Assembly: GCA_002293615.1 (NCBI GenBank)
Contig: DBDN01000081.1
Span: 25,744 to 61,699 of the forward strand
Direction of reading: 5' to 3'
Source: Betaproteobacteria bacterium UBA931
Lineage (GTDB): Bacteria; Pseudomonadota; Gammaproteobacteria; Burkholderiales; Casimicrobiaceae
Length of the DNA stretch: 35,956 bases
Of the stretch, positions 7,886-15,586 are shown one piece after another. Both the position numbers and the translations under genes were made by a program. Every line of letters starts with the position of its first letter. Position 1 is the stretch's first letter. Below the pieces are notes generated by a model. That model saw only the letters and a program-made list of their open reading frames with translations, was not told the DNA's origin and did not search any database.

Positions 7886-8494
7886 ATGAACAAAGCTTTT
7901 ACCCGCGAAGACGACGATACCGATGCCGACGATCTTCCCGAGAAAAATGATGCCTTGGGTGAACGCCCGAATTACATAACGCCCACTGGTTTTGCGCGGC
8001 TGAAGGCGGAGCTTGATCATTTGAATCTCAAAGAGCGTCCGGCGCTGGTGGCGACAGTGGCGTGGGCGGCAGGCAATGGCGATCGTTCGGAGAACGGGGA
8101 TTATATTTATGGGAAAAAACGTTTGCGGGAGATTGATCGGCGTATCCGTTTTCTGGTGAAGCGGCTCGATAGCGCGGTGGTTGTCGATCCGGCGGAGCGC
8201 CGTGAAAGAGAAAGTTACGTTTATTTTGGCGCGACGGTGGATATCGTTAATGAGAATGGTGAGAAAAGAACGGTGACAATTGTTGGTGTCGATGAGTTCA
8301 ATCCGGCGCAAGGGTATATCAGCTGGGTTTCACCGATGGCAAAAGCGCTGCTGCGTGCGCGTGTCGGCGATACCGTGGTGTTAAGGACACCGGCTGGCGA
8401 TGAGGAAATTGAAATCACGGATATTCGTTATGAACCTGTCACGTTTATTCGGGAATCTGGTCATGCCGACGAAAAAAGCAAGAAGAAAGATTGA
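7886..8494 (+). CDS. greB: Transcription elongation factor GreB
   Basis: Binds the RNA polymerase secondary channel and stimulates cleavage of backtracked RNA. The N-terminal coiled-coil domain starts at ITPTGFARLKAELDHL (residue about 31) and carries the GreB-like WAAGNGDRSENGDYIYGKKR segment with the acidic tip (D and E of GDRSENGDY). KRLREIDRRIRFL is also GreB-like. The FKBP-like C-terminal domain holds VYFGATVDIVN and SPMAKALLRARVGD. Length is 202 residues, longer than E. coli GreB (about 158), because of an acidic N-terminal extension (DDDTDADDLPEKND) and a lysine-rich tail. The extension could be trimmed if translation starts later, but no internal Met is suitable. Confidence 0.95.
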   Translation: MNKAFTREDDDTDADDLPEKNDALGERPNYITPTGFARLKAELDHLNLKERPALVATVAWAAGNGDRSENGDYIYGKKRLREIDRRIRFLVKRLDSAVVVDPAERRERESYVYFGATVDIVNENGEKRTVTIVGVDEFNPAQGYISWVSPMAKALLRARVGDTVVLRTPAGDEEIEITDIRYEPVTFIRESGHADEKSKKKD

Positions 8495-8566
8495 CGTTGT
8501 CGCTTGTGCCGAGTACTCTTTCCCACACAAACATGGTTTATAGCGCGGTGTGTATCAGGTGTATCG

Positions 8567-8773
8567 ATGAACACGGAACTTCGAATCTTTGAAAAGAAAC
8601 TGATAACGTTATTGGAGCACACCAAGGCGTTGCGCATGGCCAATGAAGTGCTGAAAAAAGAAGTGGAGCGGTTGCGTGATGAAAATCAGTCGCTCGCATT
8701 GCGTACCGAATCCGCGGTCGCACATATTGAGGCGCTCATGCAACGGTTGTCGGAAGCGGGGGCGGGTGAATGA
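8567..8773 (+). CDS. Small coiled-coil protein upstream of zapA (TIGR02449-like, ZapB-like)
   Basis: A 68-residue protein made almost entirely of heptad-rich helix: LRIFEKKLITLLEHTKALRM, then EVLKKEVERLRDENQSLALR. Short coiled-coil proteins directly before zapA form a known gammaproteobacterial family (TIGR02449) and resemble the division protein ZapB. That role is inference from position and shape. The ATG at 8567 follows CAGGTG by about 6 bases. A longer open frame from 8504 adds residues without coiled-coil character. It overlaps zapA by 4 nt (ATGA), so the pair is translationally coupled. Confidence 0.82.
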   Translation: MNTELRIFEKKLITLLEHTKALRMANEVLKKEVERLRDENQSLALRTESAVAHIEALMQRLSEAGAGE

Positions 8774-9105
8774 AGCAAGACAATCGTTCTTTGGCGCTTG
8801 ATGTTCATATTCTCGGGCGCGTGTACAAAGTGGCATGTCAGGAAAGCGAGCGCAAGGCACTGTTGGAGGCGGTGTCGTTGCTTGACGGCAACATGCGAAA
8901 GATTCATGAAAGCAATAAATCAATAGGCGTTGAGCGCGTGGCGGTGATTGCCGCGCTGAATTTGGCAAATGAGTTATTGCAGTCGCGTAAAGACACCGAA
9001 CGGGCGCAACAAATCGCCAATGCCAAGCCGGACGATATGGTGTATCTGCAGCATCGCTTGCGTGATTTTAGCCAGACCATTGATCAAGTCCTCAACGACA
9101 TGTAA
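8770..9105 (+). CDS. zapA: Cell division protein ZapA
   Basis: Binds FtsZ and cross-links protofilaments in the Z-ring. The 111-residue protein has the family N-terminal domain (LDVHILGRVYKVACQESERK, then ALLEAVSLLDGNMRKI) and a long C-terminal helix for dimerisation (AVIAALNLANELLQ and following residues to the end). The length is typical. Start is the ATG overlapping the stop of the preceding coiled-coil gene. A 6S RNA gene follows, as in many gammaproteobacteria, which supports the assignment. Confidence 0.93.
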   Translation: MKQDNRSLALDVHILGRVYKVACQESERKALLEAVSLLDGNMRKIHESNKSIGVERVAVIAALNLANELLQSRKDTERAQQIANAKPDDMVYLQHRLRDFSQTIDQVLNDM

Positions 9106-9168
9106 TTATTTTCCGTTGCGCGCCAATTAGCGATTGCGTTTCTCAAGAAAAAAGCGCACGATAACGTT

Positions 9169-9340
9169 ATTCCCTGCGGTGCTCGTGACAGCCATATATT
9201 CTTTGAACCAATGCTTTATAGCTAGGTTGCCGACTTCGGAGACTGGTGTTTGTGTTCACACAGAACGCATCTGAAGGTCTCGTCAAGCAGCCGTCTTGGA
9301 CTCAGGTTCCAAGATGAGGCTAGACGGCACAGGCGGGGAT
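9169..9340 (+). ncRNA. ssrS: 6S RNA
   Basis: Regulates the sigma-70 RNA polymerase holoenzyme by mimicking an open promoter. The segment directly after zapA has ATTCCCTGCGGTGCTCG at its start and CACAGGCGGGGAT at its end, which pair to form the closing stem. The conserved TTTGAACC (near 9222), a central region with asymmetric pairing, and a GGTTCCAAG segment resemble those of known proteobacterial 6S RNAs. Size is about 172 nt, against about 184 in E. coli. Ends are approximate. In E. coli the next gene is fau/ygfA; here that gene is absent and a terminator follows. Confidence 0.85.
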
Positions 9341-9388
9341 CTAATTCAGCTGCGTTGACTCAGTTACAGTGCCGCCAAAATATTTAAT

Positions 9389-9419
9389 GCCGCCTTTTTA
9401 AATTAAAAGGCGGTTTTTT
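9389..9419 (+). terminator. Strong intrinsic terminator downstream of the 6S RNA
   Basis: CCGCCTTTT (9390-9398) and AAAAGGCGG (9405-9413) form a perfect 9-bp stem followed by TTTTTT. It closes the greB-zapA-6S block. Confidence 0.9.
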
Positions 9420-9745
9420 ATGGGTTGTTGCGAACCGCGATGAGTTATTTTTATAGAGAGTTAAAACATGTATTACGGAATGGTCAATTCGAGCGCGGCA
9501 GAGCCAAGCATATATTATCGGGACTATTGAAGAATTGCGTCGGCTTTGCATTTTGGTAAGGCGCAAAAAAACACTGATGTGTCTGGGGATTTGCGCGCTC
9601 GGCAAAAAGCGGGCATCCATGTTATTTCTGAAATGTGATAACCGGCTTTTGATGATGCTGGTTATCGAAGAAGAGCGGCGGCGGATCAACATGATGCGCA
9701 AAAAGCAAGTATGATCAACGCGGTAAATAACTTCGGAAAAATAAA
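9420..9745. other. Intergenic stretch, possibly a decayed gene
   Basis: No intact gene is supported. One plus-strand frame from the ATG at 9468 reads MYYGMVNSSAAEPSIYYRDY, then a stop. The same frame continues RIASALHFGKAQKNTDVSGD and on to HVISEM, then two stops, and then protein-like residues again (AFDDAGYRRRAAADQHDAQK). Three fragments in one frame separated by stops could be a pseudogene or chance. A 105-residue open frame on the minus strand runs through the terminator and looks spurious. Confidence 0.35.
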
Positions 9746-10549
9746 ATGGAGATGGTTTATATTTTTGGCGGGCTATTGCTTTTGGGCTGCTTCGCCGGAT
9801 TTCTCGCCGGTCTTTTAGGCATTGGCGGCGGCTTGTTGACCGTTCCGTTTTTGACGATGATCCTCTCGTATTTTATGCCGTCAAATGAACACTTGGTGCA
9901 TATGGCGATCGGTACGGCGGCGGCAACAATCGTTTTCACGTCGTTTGCGTCGTTGCGTGCGCATTATAAGCATGGCGCGATTCTTTGGCCGGTGTGGCGT
10001 GGCATTGTTCCGGGTCTGTTGATCGGTGGGTTGCTTGGTGCGCAGATCGCCGGTTTTTTACCGATGTTGCCGCTGGCCATTGTTTTTGCGGTCTTTAGCA
10101 TTTTCTCAGCCACCCAAATGTTGCTTGGCAGAACGCCGAAAGCAAGCCGCCAATTGCCGGGCGTCCCCGGCCTTTTAGGCGCAGGTGGTTTCATCGGCAC
10201 TGTTTCCGGGCTGATTGGTGCCGGCGGCGGCTTTTTGTCCGTGCCTTATTTCATCTGGTGTAATGTCCCGGTGCGCAATGCGGTGGCGACTTCGGCGGCA
10301 ATGGGTTTTCCGATTGCTGCGGCCAGCACGCTCGGTTTTATCATCGCCGGTTTTCATGCGGAAGGGCGTCCGGAGTTTTCTTTGGGGTATGTCTATCTTC
10401 CCGCGATGGTTGCAATTGTGACGACCAGCATGATTTTTGCGCCGCTTGGCGCGCGCGCTGCGCATCGTTGGCCGGTGATGACGATTCGCCGTTGTTTTGC
10501 TTGCCTGCTTTATTGTTTGGGCGTGTATATGGTGTGGAAAGTGTTGTAA
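9746..10549 (+). CDS. TauE/SafE family sulfite/anion exporter
   Basis: Inner-membrane protein of 267 residues with about eight hydrophobic helices arranged as two similar halves. Each half has the family glycine motif: AGLLGIGGGLLTVPFL near residues 21-36 and SGLIGAGGGFLSVPYF near 154-170. Family members export sulfite, sulfoacetate or related anions, but the true substrate cannot be read. An alternative ATG two codons downstream is possible. It stands alone, between the 6S terminator and the dusB operon, and no pathway partner is adjacent. Confidence 0.9.
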   Translation: MEMVYIFGGLLLLGCFAGFLAGLLGIGGGLLTVPFLTMILSYFMPSNEHLVHMAIGTAAATIVFTSFASLRAHYKHGAILWPVWRGIVPGLLIGGLLGAQIAGFLPMLPLAIVFAVFSIFSATQMLLGRTPKASRQLPGVPGLLGAGGFIGTVSGLIGAGGGFLSVPYFIWCNVPVRNAVATSAAMGFPIAAASTLGFIIAGFHAEGRPEFSLGYVYLPAMVAIVTTSMIFAPLGARAAHRWPVMTIRRCFACLLYCLGVYMVWKVL

Positions 10550-10643
10550 AAAAGGCCGGCCAGTATGTTGTTAAAGAGTTTTTATTATTTCCCCGACATT
10601 TCTATTTGCGTAAATTCGCAGGCAGCGGTTGGATACGCTATCC

Positions 10644-10649
10644 GCTATA
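10644..10649 (+). promoter_or_regulatory. Possible -10 of the dusB-fis-purHD operon
   Basis: TATAAT occurs between the TauE gene and dusB. A -35 with the right spacing is poor, which would fit a promoter that depends on an activator or has a weak -35. This is inference from a single hexamer. Confidence 0.3.
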
Positions 10650-10808
10650 ATCAACCGGATTGCGCCCCTTCTTTCTTGGGTACAGTGCATTTTTAACATG
10701 TTTTTCTAGATCGAATTTCCAGAGGCACTCTTGAACGTACCGGATTCATTAATCGGCTTGGCGGCGTCTTTACCCAAAACGCAAACGACGGATGTGCGGG
10801 GTACGAAT

Positions 10809-11843
10809 ATGCTTATGGTGGGCGGATTTGTGTTAGGCAACCGTATTGCGTTGGCGCCGATGGCGGGTGTTACCGACTATCCGTTTCGTCGTTTGTGCCG
10901 CACGCTGGGCGCAGGGTACGCCGTGGCCGAGATGACCAGTGCGCAGTTGCATTTATATCGAAGCGCCAAATCGCGCTATCGTATGCGTCGCGGTAAGGAG
11001 GAGTCGCCTTTTGCGGTACAGATCGTCGGTAGCGATGCGCAGGCGTTGGCGGACGCGGCACGCTTTCATGCGGATCAGGGCGCGGATATCATCGACATCA
11101 ACATGGGGTGCCCGGCCAAAAAGTTGCTGAAAAAAGCGGCGGGTTCGGCGTTGCTGGGCGATGAAAAAAAAGTGGCGGATATTTTGGGTACGGTAGTGCG
11201 TGCTGTATCGATTCCGGTCACGTTAAAATTTCGCACCGGTATTCATCCGCAAAATAAAAATGCGGTGCGCGTGGCGCGTATCGCCGAAGAAGCCGGTATT
11301 GCTTTGTTGGCGCTGCACGGGAGAACGCGCGATTGCCTGTTTTGCGGCGAGGCCGAATACGATACGATTCGCGAAGTGAAGGCGGCGGTTGGCATACCGG
11401 TGCTGGCCAACGGCGACATACATTCCGTTGATAAAGCGCGGCGGGTGATGGCGGAGACCGGCGTGGATGGCGTGATGATCGGTAGAGCGGCGGTGGGGCG
11501 CCCGTGGTTTTTTTATGAGCTGGCATGGGCGTTATCGGGAAGTGAGCAGGCATCATATGCGCCGTTATCGCTTGAAGAGAAAAAACAAATAACGATGCTT
11601 CATCTTGACCATATTCATGCGTTTTATGGTGAAAAAATGGGCGTGCGTCGCGCGCGTAAACATTTGCTGGCGTATGCGCGTTATTTGGGGATGCATTTGT
11701 CTACATTGGGCGAAGATTTTTATACGCGGTTTATGGCAACCGAGGATGCGGCGATACAGAAACGCATGTGGCAGACGGTGTGGCAGGAAATCAACACACG
11801 TGCGTATGATGAAATCCGCCCGGCTTACAGGAAAGTGGCTTAA
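10809..11843 (+). CDS. dusB: tRNA-dihydrouridine synthase B
   Basis: FMN-dependent enzyme reducing uridine to dihydrouridine in the tRNA D-loop. Motifs: LAPMAGVTDYPFRRLC at the start of the TIM barrel, INMGCPAKKLLKKAAGSALL with the catalytic Cys at about residue 101, VTLKFRTG, LLALHGRTRDCLFCGEAEYD, IPVLANGDI and GVMIGRAAVGRPWFF. Family alignment favours the ATG at 10809 (MLMVGGFVLGNRIALAPMAG, 344 residues). A TTG at 10731 has AGAGG five bases upstream and would add 26 residues, so it remains possible. It is followed by fis after 3 nt, the classic dusB-fis operon. Confidence 0.94.
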   Translation: MLMVGGFVLGNRIALAPMAGVTDYPFRRLCRTLGAGYAVAEMTSAQLHLYRSAKSRYRMRRGKEESPFAVQIVGSDAQALADAARFHADQGADIIDINMGCPAKKLLKKAAGSALLGDEKKVADILGTVVRAVSIPVTLKFRTGIHPQNKNAVRVARIAEEAGIALLALHGRTRDCLFCGEAEYDTIREVKAAVGIPVLANGDIHSVDKARRVMAETGVDGVMIGRAAVGRPWFFYELAWALSGSEQASYAPLSLEEKKQITMLHLDHIHAFYGEKMGVRRARKHLLAYARYLGMHLSTLGEDFYTRFMATEDAAIQKRMWQTVWQEINTRAYDEIRPAYRKVA

Positions 11844-11846
11844 TTT

Positions 11847-12104
11847 ATGAAAAAAACAAATGCGATAAAAACAGCGGTACGCCAGATTGATCTTAGTTTT
11901 GAGACGGCGTTGGCGCAGTATTTTGAAACGCTCGATGGCGAGGAGCCGAGCAATTTGCATGAAATGGTAGTGGGGCGTGCCGAACGCGCGTTGTTTGCGG
12001 CGGTTATGGATCGCGCGCAGGGTAATCGGACGCGGGCGGCAAAAATGTTGGGGTTATCGCGTACAACGTTGCGCCATAAATTATTGGTTTATCGATTGAT
12101 ATAA
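11847..12104 (+). CDS. fis: DNA-binding protein Fis
   Basis: Nucleoid protein that bends DNA and regulates rRNA, tRNA and recombination. The 85-residue chain ends in the Fis-type helix-turn-helix, GNRTRAAKMLGLSRTTLRHK, at residues about 59-78. The middle (LHEMVVGRAERALFAAVMDR) is the dimer core. It is a little shorter than E. coli Fis (98) at the N-terminus, as is usual in non-enteric gammaproteobacteria. It sits between dusB and purH. Confidence 0.94.
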   Translation: MKKTNAIKTAVRQIDLSFETALAQYFETLDGEEPSNLHEMVVGRAERALFAAVMDRAQGNRTRAAKMLGLSRTTLRHKLLVYRLI

Positions 12105-12115
12105 GGAATATGAAA

Positions 12116-13687
12116 ATGACAAATCCCAAAAGTTTGGCGCTGCTTTCGGTTTCCGATAAAACGGGTATTGTTGCTTTTGCCAAAGCGCTGCACGAACGCG
12201 GTGTCGGCTTGCTGTCGACGGGCGGTACGGCAGCGGCTTTGAAAGAAGCGGGTTTACCCGTGACCGAAGTAGGTGATTACACTGGGTTTCCGGAAATGCT
12301 CGACGGGCGAGTTAAAACACTGCATCCTAAAATTCACGGCGGTATTTTGGCGCGTCGCGATTTGCCGGGGCATGTGAAGGCAATTGATGAGCACGGTATC
12401 GCGCCGATCGATTTTGTCGTCGTTAACCTTTATCCGTTTCGCGAAACCGTCGCGAAAAAAGAGTGCACTCTGGAAGACGCGATTGAAAATATTGATATCG
12501 GCGGGCCAAGCATGGTGCGTGCCGCCGCGAAAAACTGGCAGCATGTAAGCGTAATTGTCGACCCGAACGATTACGAAAAAATCATCGCCGCTTATGACGC
12601 TCATCAGGGCGCAATTCCCCGCAGCCTGCATTTTGCCCTGGCGCAAAAAGCGTTTGCGCATACGGCCGCTTACGATGGTGCAATTGCCAACTGGCTTACG
12701 GCGCGTGATGTACAAGGCGTTGCTGCCGATTTTCCGCAGTCGTTTCATTACCACGGTGAATGTGTGGAAATATTGCGTTATGGTGAAAACCCCCACCAGA
12801 AAGCCGCGTTTTATCGCGATGAAAAGGTGGCGGCAGGCGCGCTGGCATCGTTTCACTTGTTGCAAGGCAAAGCGCTGTCGTACAACAACCTTGCCGATTG
12901 CGATGCGGCATGGGAGTGCGTCAAATCATTGACGGCGCCGGCGTGCGTAATTGTCAAACACGCCAATCCGTGCGGTGCGGCGATTGCCGAAAGCAGCAAG
13001 GCGGCTTATCTCAAAGCGCGGGCGACCGATCCGGTGTCTGCGTTTGGCGGCATTATTGCCTTCAATAGCGAGGTCGATGAAGAAACGGTTGCCGCGGTAT
13101 ACGAGCAATTTCTTGAAGTAATGGTTGCGCCTTCTTATACTAAAGGTGCTGTCGAGGCGCTTAAAGCGAAAGCAAATGTGCGCGTGCTGGAAATTCCGTT
13201 GCCGCGGTCGCAAGCGGGCAGCGCGCTTGATTTCAAACGTATCGGTGGAGGCTTGCTTGTGCAGACGGCGGACAGTTTCACGTCGCCACCGGAAGATTGG
13301 AAAGTCGTCACCAAACGCGCACCGACCGAGAAAGAAATGCGGGATTTGGTTTTTGCCTGGAACATGGTGAAATACATTAAGTCCAACGCAATCGTTTATG
13401 CGCGTGACGCGCAAACAATGGGTGTGGGTGCCGGGCAGATGAGCCGTGTCGATTCGGCGCGCATCGCCGCGATTAAATCGGAGCAAGCAGGCTTATCCTT
13501 GAAGGGCTCGGTAGCGGCGTCTGATGCGTTCTTCCCATTCCGCGATGGTCTCGACGTTATCGTCGATTATGGCGCGACGGCGGTTGTTCAGCCCGGCGGC
13601 AGCGTGCGCGATGAAGAAGTGATTGCGGCTGCCGATGAGCGCGGTATTGCGATGGTGTTTACAGGCATGCGTCATTTCCGTCATTGA
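12116..13687 (+). CDS. purH: Bifunctional AICAR formyltransferase / IMP cyclohydrolase
   Basis: Catalyses the last two steps of IMP synthesis. The N-terminal MGS-like cyclohydrolase domain shows LALLSVSDKTGIVAFAKALH, LLSTGGTAAAL, FPEMLDGRVKTLHPKIHGGI and NIDIGGPSMVRAAAKN. The C-terminal transformylase domain has LRYGENPHQKAAFYRD, KHANPCGAAIA, GGIIAFNSEVD and a DAFFPFRDGLD end. Length is about 523 residues, as in E. coli. The ATG at 12116 has AAGGA 8 bases upstream. An ATG at 12110 is too close to it, although the difference is only two residues. It lies in the dusB-fis-purH-purD operon order known from other gammaproteobacteria. Confidence 0.97.
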   Translation: MTNPKSLALLSVSDKTGIVAFAKALHERGVGLLSTGGTAAALKEAGLPVTEVGDYTGFPEMLDGRVKTLHPKIHGGILARRDLPGHVKAIDEHGIAPIDFVVVNLYPFRETVAKKECTLEDAIENIDIGGPSMVRAAAKNWQHVSVIVDPNDYEKIIAAYDAHQGAIPRSLHFALAQKAFAHTAAYDGAIANWLTARDVQGVAADFPQSFHYHGECVEILRYGENPHQKAAFYRDEKVAAGALASFHLLQGKALSYNNLADCDAAWECVKSLTAPACVIVKHANPCGAAIAESSKAAYLKARATDPVSAFGGIIAFNSEVDEETVAAVYEQFLEVMVAPSYTKGAVEALKAKANVRVLEIPLPRSQAGSALDFKRIGGGLLVQTADSFTSPPEDWKVVTKRAPTEKEMRDLVFAWNMVKYIKSNAIVYARDAQTMGVGAGQMSRVDSARIAAIKSEQAGLSLKGSVAASDAFFPFRDGLDVIVDYGATAVVQPGGSVRDEEVIAAADERGIAMVFTGMRHFRH

Positions 13688-13718
13688 TTTTAAGTTCAAT
13701 AAAAAAAGAAAAAATATT

Positions 13719-15032
13719 ATGAAGATTCTTATTGTCGGCAGCGGCGGCCGGGAGCACGCGTTTTCCTGGAAAATTGCGCAATCGCCTCGGGTCACTAAAA
13801 TATTTGTTGCGCCCGGCAATGCGGGTACGGCGCAGGAACCCTGCGTGACCAATATCAATTTAAGCAAGATCGACGACTTGGTCGAATTTGCGCAAAAAGA
13901 AAATATTGCATTGACCGTAATCGGCCCGGAAGCGCCGTTGGCGGCGGGAATCGTTGACGCTTTTCAAAAAGCCGGGCTGAAAATTTTCGGGCCGACGAAG
14001 GCGGCGGCGCAACTGGAAAGCTCCAAGGATTTTGCCAAGAAATTCATGCAAAGATATGGTATTCCGACAGCGGACGCGCAAACGTTTACCCGCCTTGACG
14101 ATGCACGTGCGTATATCAAAAAGCGCGGTGCGCCGATCGTGGTTAAAGCCGACGGCTTGGCGGCGGGTAAAGGCGTGGTGGTGGCGCAAACAGTGGACGA
14201 AGCGTTTGCCGCCGTTGACGCGATGCTTGCCGATAATATTTTGGGCGAAGCCGGCTCGCGAGTCGTCATCGAGGATTTTCTCGACGGTGAAGAGGCGAGC
14301 TTTATCGTGATGGCCGATGGCGCGCATGTGCTACCGATGGCGACGAGCCAGGATCACAAACGTCTTTGCGATCATGATGAAGGGCCAAACACCGGCGGGA
14401 TGGGCGCGTATTCGCCGGCGCCTGTGGTTACGCCGGAATTGCACGCCCGTATTATGCGCGAAGTCATTACGCCGACCGTTCAAGGCATGGCGGCGGAAGG
14501 TATTCGTTTTACCGGCTTTCTTTACGCCGGTTTGATGATCGATAAAAATAACAACCTTAAAACGCTGGAATTCAATTGCCGTATGGGCGACCCGGAAACG
14601 CAGCCGATCATGATGCGCTTGAAAAGCGATTTTGTTGATCTGATCGAACACGGTATCGACGGTACGCTTGATCAGATTGAAAGTGAATGGGACAGACGCT
14701 GTGCGCTGGGCGTTGTGCTTGCCGCCAAAGGCTATCCGCAAAAGCCAGAAACGGGTGCGGTTATTAGCAGGCTGGAGGAGGCCACAGAGGTCGCTCGAGA
14801 GGGAAAAGCGGACGCCGAGGATGTATGCGTGAAAATATTTCATGCGGGCACAAAAGAAGAAAGCGGCAATGTCGTTGTTTCCGGCGGCCGCGTGTTGTGC
14901 GTGACGGCGCTGGGCGATTCCGTCAGGATGGCACAGAAAAATGCTTATGCGGCGGCGGAAAAAATATGTTTTGACGGCAAGCAGATGCGTCATGATATCG
15001 GTAATCGCGCTGTTGCACGCAGCGAAAAATGA
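13719..15032 (+). CDS. purD: Phosphoribosylamine-glycine ligase
   Basis: ATP-grasp enzyme making glycinamide ribonucleotide, step two of purine synthesis. Motifs: KILIVGSGGREHAFSWKI at the start, then IGPEAPLAAGIVD, FGPTKAAAQLESSKDFAKKF, IVVKADGLAAGKGVVVA, DFLDGEEASFIVMADG, DHKRLCDHDEGPNTGGMGAY and ETQPIMMRL. Length is 437 residues. The preceding purH ends 31 bp upstream. There is no strong Shine-Dalgarno, and the start is fixed by the conserved N-terminus. It overlaps the NUDIX gene by 4 nt. Confidence 0.97.
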   Translation: MKILIVGSGGREHAFSWKIAQSPRVTKIFVAPGNAGTAQEPCVTNINLSKIDDLVEFAQKENIALTVIGPEAPLAAGIVDAFQKAGLKIFGPTKAAAQLESSKDFAKKFMQRYGIPTADAQTFTRLDDARAYIKKRGAPIVVKADGLAAGKGVVVAQTVDEAFAAVDAMLADNILGEAGSRVVIEDFLDGEEASFIVMADGAHVLPMATSQDHKRLCDHDEGPNTGGMGAYSPAPVVTPELHARIMREVITPTVQGMAAEGIRFTGFLYAGLMIDKNNNLKTLEFNCRMGDPETQPIMMRLKSDFVDLIEHGIDGTLDQIESEWDRRCALGVVLAAKGYPQKPETGAVISRLEEATEVAREGKADAEDVCVKIFHAGTKEESGNVVVSGGRVLCVTALGDSVRMAQKNAYAAAEKICFDGKQMRHDIGNRAVARSEK

Positions 15033-15565
15033 GCCATAATCTGGAAGAAACTTCTCTCAAAAGCGAAGAGGTTTTTTCGGGAAAACTGCTTCGCGTTTAT
15101 CGCGATCAGGTACGCCTGCCCAATCAAAATGTGACGATGCGCGAGTATATCCGCCATCCGGGCGCGGCATTGATTGTGCCTGTGCTTGCCAACGGCGAAT
15201 TACTGCTTGAGCGCCAATACCGTTATCCGCTACGTACCGATATTCTGGAGTTTCCGGCAGGCAAACTCGATCCAGGCGAAACGCCGCTGGCGACTGCACA
15301 ACGCGAATTACTTGAAGAAACCGGCTACCATGCCGAACACTGGCAGGAGTTGGGCAAATTAACGCCATTGCCCGCGTATTCCGATGAAGCGATTTACTGT
15401 TTTTGCGCTGAAGGATTGACGTTACGGCAAACTAAACGCGATGAAGACGAGTTTCTTGAGCTGCTGACCATGGCTCCCGACGTGTTGCAGCAGGCCATCG
15501 TGGACGGGCGCATCACCGACGCGAAAACGATTTGCGCGTTTTTTTGGTGGCGGAGTAAGTACTGA
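15029..15565 (+). CDS. NUDIX hydrolase, ADP-ribose pyrophosphatase type
   Basis: A 178-residue hydrolase with a complete Nudix box, GKLDPGETPLATAQRELLEE followed by TGY (residues about 78-100), matching Gx5Ex7REUxEExGU. Strands before it (ALIVPVLANGELLLERQYRY) and PLPAYSDEAIYCF after it resemble NudF/ADP-ribose pyrophosphatases, which clear ADP-ribose in the cytoplasm. Substrate is inferred from family resemblance. It is translationally coupled to purD (ATGA) and ends 21 bp before the convergent dgt gene. Confidence 0.9.
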   Translation: MSHNLEETSLKSEEVFSGKLLRVYRDQVRLPNQNVTMREYIRHPGAALIVPVLANGELLLERQYRYPLRTDILEFPAGKLDPGETPLATAQRELLEETGYHAEHWQELGKLTPLPAYSDEAIYCFCAEGLTLRQTKRDEDEFLELLTMAPDVLQQAIVDGRITDAKTICAFFWWRSKY

Positions 15566-15586
15566 TTTTTTGTTGCCAGCCTGTTG

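Noticed and set aside
9384..9701. 105-residue minus-strand open frame after the 6S RNA
   Set aside because: It runs through the 6S terminator, has no recognisable protein features and no Shine-Dalgarno.
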